From contig JAGHTD010000272.1 in assembly GCA_018065475.1 (NCBI GenBank), forward strand, positions 1-5,899: a DNA stretch of 5,899 nt, given 5' to 3'. Source of the stretch: Candidatus Colimorpha enterica. Lineage in GTDB: Bacteria; Bacillota; Clostridia; Oscillospirales; CAG-272. The position numbers and the translations under genes are program-made. Shown here in pieces: positions 3,452 to 5,899 of this stretch (position 1 is its first letter; each line of letters begins with the position of its first letter). The notes under the pieces are model-generated. The model was not told the origin of the DNA. It saw only the letters and a list, made by a program, of their open reading frames with translations, and did not search any database.

Positions 3452-5899
3452 ATGAAACAAGGTAAGTTTATCACCTGCGAAAGACTCGAAGCCAAGAGCT
3501 ACGAGCACGCGTGGCACATGCACAACAGACTCACGACCTTCAACAGCTACGAGCACAAGCTCGAACCCGGCGACGGTATCCTCACCGTCAAAAAGAGCTT
3601 TGAGATCAAGAAAAAGATAAGAAGAGTGAAGGTCAGAGCGACCTCGCTCGGCATTTTCGATATGTTCATCAACGGCGTGCGTATCGGTGAAGACGAGCTC
3701 AAGCCCGGCTGGACCGACTACCGCATAAGAGTATTCGAGTTTGAATACGACATCACCGAGTTCTGCGACGAGAAGAACCTCTTCGTGGCAGAGGTCTCCA
3801 CCGGCTGGTGGACGGGCAGGATCTCCTTCGGCTTCTACGGCTACAGGGTACCCGCCTTCTGCGGTGAGATCGAGATCACCTACACCGACGGCAAGCGCGA
3901 GATCATCGCGTCCGGCACCGACTGGGATTCCGCAGTCACCGGCCCCGTCCTCACCGCCCAGATCTGGGACGGCGAATACTTCGATTCCCGTATTCCCCAC
4001 GCGGCTGTAAAGCCCGAGGCGCACAAGTGGATGCCCGCAAAGCTGTTTGACTACGAAGGCAAGATCGAGCCCGCACGCGGCGGCTCCATCCTCCACCTTG
4101 AAGACATAAGCGCGATCTCCGCCACCGTCCATTGCGGAACGATCGACAACGGCACCGATTACGGCGAGATAAACGCCGTTTCCAAGAAGGTCGGAGACGG
4201 CTGTGAAACGGGCGTCCTCAAAAAGGGTCAGGCGATGATCTGCGATTTCGGTCAGAACCTCGTCGGCCGCCCCATAGCAAAGATCAAGGCGAAGAAGGGC
4301 ACCCGCGTCGAGCTTTTCGTCGCAGAAATGCTCAACGACAGCGGTGACAAGAGCAGAGGCAACGACGGCCCCAAGGGCAGTATGTATATCCTCAACTACC
4401 GTACCGCTCTCGCCCGCTCCGTATATATCGCAAACGGTGAGGACGACTACGTCGAGTCCCGTCACTCCTTCTACGGCTTCCGTTACGTCGAGGTAAGAGC
4501 CGACGATGACGTCGAGATCGAATACGTCGTCGGCGCACGTATCGGCAGCGACGTTTACGACGGCCATATCAGCAACTTCTTCTGCTCCGATCCCGAGGTC
4601 AACCGCCTCTATTCCAACATTGTCAACGGTATGAAGGGCAACTACCTTTCCACAGCCACCGACTGCCCTCAGCGTGACGAGCGTCTCGGCTGGACGGGCG
4701 ACACGCAGGTATTCAGCGGAGCCGCTTCCTACATCGGCAACACCGACGAGTTCCTCCGCAAGTGGCTCTGCGACGGACGCGACTCTCAGGTCGGATCAGA
4801 TGGCTCCTACTCCGACGTATTCCCCCGCGTTCTCCCCGGCGAGAATCACGAGAGCAACGGCGCGTGGGCTGACGCCGCAGTCATCATCCCCGACGTCCTT
4901 TACAGAATGTATAACGACACCGACGTAATTAAAGAGCATTACGCTTCGATGGAATCATATATGAAGTACCTCACCCGCTTCGGTCTCGAAGGGCCCAACA
5001 TCAGCTACGGTGACTGGCTGAACTACGAGATCACCGACAAGCGATACGTCTCGGTCTGCTACTACGCTCTCGACGCCGCCCTCATGGAGAAATACAGCCG
5101 TATTCTCGGCAAGACGCGCCGTGAAGCACATTACAGAAATCTCTTCAAGAAGCTCAAAACCTATTGGAAGAAGACCTACGTCAAGAGGGGCAAGCTCACG
5201 GTCGATACTCAGACGGGCTACCTCCTCGCTCTCCGCTTCAACCTCGTTGAAGGCGCGATGAGAGAGAAGTTCATCAAGAGACTCGAAAAGAAGATCATCG
5301 ACAACAACTACACCCTTTCGACGGGCTTCCTCGGCACCGGAATCCTCTGCCAGACGCTCGACGAGGTCGGACTCAGCGATCTCTGCTATTCCCTCCTTCT
5401 TCAGACCGCAGACCCGAGCTGGCTGTACTCCGTGCGCCAGGGCGCAACGACGATCTGGGAGCGCTGGAACTCCTACACGCTTGAAAAGGGCTTCGGAGAC
5501 GTCTCGATGAACTCCTTCAACCACTACTCCTACGGCGCAGTCGCAGAGTGGCTCTACTCCGGAATGTGCGGTATCCGTCCCGATCCCGAGAATCCCGGCT
5601 TTGAGACTGACTTCGTCCTCTGCCCGACACCCGACTTCAGAAAGTTCATCCCCGAAGGACAGAAGAGGATCACCTCCGCCTTTGCCGACTACGACAGCAT
5701 AACCTCCGGCTGGGAGTTCGTCAACGACGAGACGGTCTATTCCTTCGAGTTCTACGACGGGCTCACCGCTCACGTTTCCGTGGTCTGCCCCGACGGCAAG
5801 CTGAACGTGAACGGTCTCGACTTGGACGTAAGCGAGCTCGGCGGCAGAGTCGAGAACGGACGCGCCCTCTTCGATCTCAAGGAAGGCTACTACAAGGTC
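3452..5899 (+). CDS. GH78 family alpha-L-rhamnosidase, cytoplasmic (3' end outside window)
   Basis: The frame is open for 816 codons to the window edge with no stop. Known for the family: these inverting enzymes release terminal alpha-L-rhamnose from oligosaccharides, glycosides or pectic fragments. Order: an N-terminal beta region with FINGVRIG and PGWTDY (about 72-90); a central beta domain with CDFGQNLVG (264-272) and FYGFRYVEVR (340-349); the (alpha/alpha)6 catalytic domain (about 375-720); and the start of a C-terminal beta domain. The signature DCPQRDERLGWTGD is at 404-417, with Glu410 the expected general acid. GATTIWERW (664-672) carries Glu670, the expected general base; the 260-residue gap matches the 259 between Glu636 and Glu895 of the Streptomyces avermitilis enzyme. 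YGDWL (519-523) and NSFNHYSYGA (687-696) also fit. There is no signal peptide, so it acts inside the cell on imported substrate. Only the end of the C-terminal domain should be missing. Substrate is not predictable from sequence alone. Confidence 0.93.
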   Translation, partial: MKQGKFITCERLEAKSYEHAWHMHNRLTTFNSYEHKLEPGDGILTVKKSFEIKKKIRRVKVRATSLGIFDMFINGVRIGEDELKPGWTDYRIRVFEFEYDITEFCDEKNLFVAEVSTGWWTGRISFGFYGYRVPAFCGEIEITYTDGKREIIASGTDWDSAVTGPVLTAQIWDGEYFDSRIPHAAVKPEAHKWMPAKLFDYEGKIEPARGGSILHLEDISAISATVHCGTIDNGTDYGEINAVSKKVGDGCETGVLKKGQAMICDFGQNLVGRPIAKIKAKKGTRVELFVAEMLNDSGDKSRGNDGPKGSMYILNYRTALARSVYIANGEDDYVESRHSFYGFRYVEVRADDDVEIEYVVGARIGSDVYDGHISNFFCSDPEVNRLYSNIVNGMKGNYLSTATDCPQRDERLGWTGDTQVFSGAASYIGNTDEFLRKWLCDGRDSQVGSDGSYSDVFPRVLPGENHESNGAWADAAVIIPDVLYRMYNDTDVIKEHYASMESYMKYLTRFGLEGPNISYGDWLNYEITDKRYVSVCYYALDAALMEKYSRILGKTRREAHYRNLFKKLKTYWKKTYVKRGKLTVDTQTGYLLALRFNLVEGAMREKFIKRLEKKIIDNNYTLSTGFLGTGILCQTLDEVGLSDLCYSLLLQTADPSWLYSVRQGATTIWERWNSYTLEKGFGDVSMNSFNHYSYGAVAEWLYSGMCGIRPDPENPGFETDFVLCPTPDFRKFIPEGQKRITSAFADYDSITSGWEFVNDETVYSFEFYDGLTAHVSVVCPDGKLNVNGLDLDVSELGGRVENGRALFDLKEGYYKV

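Noticed and set aside
3428..4567. Long minus-strand open frame of 379 codons opposite the rhamnosidase gene
   Set aside because: It lies fully antisense to a well-supported GH78 gene, its translation is a low-complexity Val/Asp/Ala/Glu-rich mix typical of the reverse complement of a C-ending-codon gene, and it has no recognisable domain.
4955..5773. Minus-strand open frame of 272 codons opposite the GH78 catalytic domain
   Set aside because: Same reason: it is a mirror frame of the GH78 coding sequence, with no domain and skewed Glu/Val/Leu composition.

Overview
The window reads as a piece of a Gram-positive, strictly fermentative Clostridia-type genome (Bacillota, perhaps a gut Oscillospirales relative). 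The grounds are a clostridial-type AdhE C-terminus, strong AAAGGAG-like ribosome binding sites, sigma-A promoters with extended -10 boxes, lipoprotein signal peptides, T-tailed intrinsic terminators and a cytoplasmic GH78 rhamnosidase. The species cannot be named from this. The sequence is gene-dense with no sign of an insertion sequence, phage, CRISPR array, tRNA or rRNA.

Layout. (1) Positions 1-300 are the last 99 codons of a bifunctional aldehyde/alcohol dehydrogenase (adhE), closed by a textbook terminator. (2) Positions 343-1757 form a small self-contained unit: a sigma-A promoter, two tandem paralogous lipoprotein genes of about 200 codons, and a terminator. The copies are almost identical at both ends and clearly diverged in the middle; their function is unknown. 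(3) Positions 1763-3142, minus strand, encode a complete MgtE-family Mg2+ channel/transporter that converges on the lipoprotein unit and shares a bidirectional terminator with it. (4) Positions 3143-3451 are a divergent control region. It holds a strong minus-strand promoter, a roughly 190-nt mgtE leader RNA with an aptamer-like stem and two terminator-like hairpins, and a near-consensus plus-strand promoter. (5) Positions 3452-5899 are a GH78 alpha-L-rhamnosidase-like gene, 816 codons long when it runs off the end of the window.

How the parts work together. adhE regenerates NAD+ by making ethanol. The rhamnosidase would release L-rhamnose from oligosaccharides or glycosides already imported into the cell. 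MgtE handles Mg2+ homeostasis. Nothing shows that these share a pathway; they look like independent neighbouring transcription units. The most interesting points are the mgtE leader, which has the architecture of a riboswitch or attenuator but in which I cannot find the M-box core usually associated with mgtE, and the mosaic pair of orphan lipoproteins. I found no convincing new multi-gene system.
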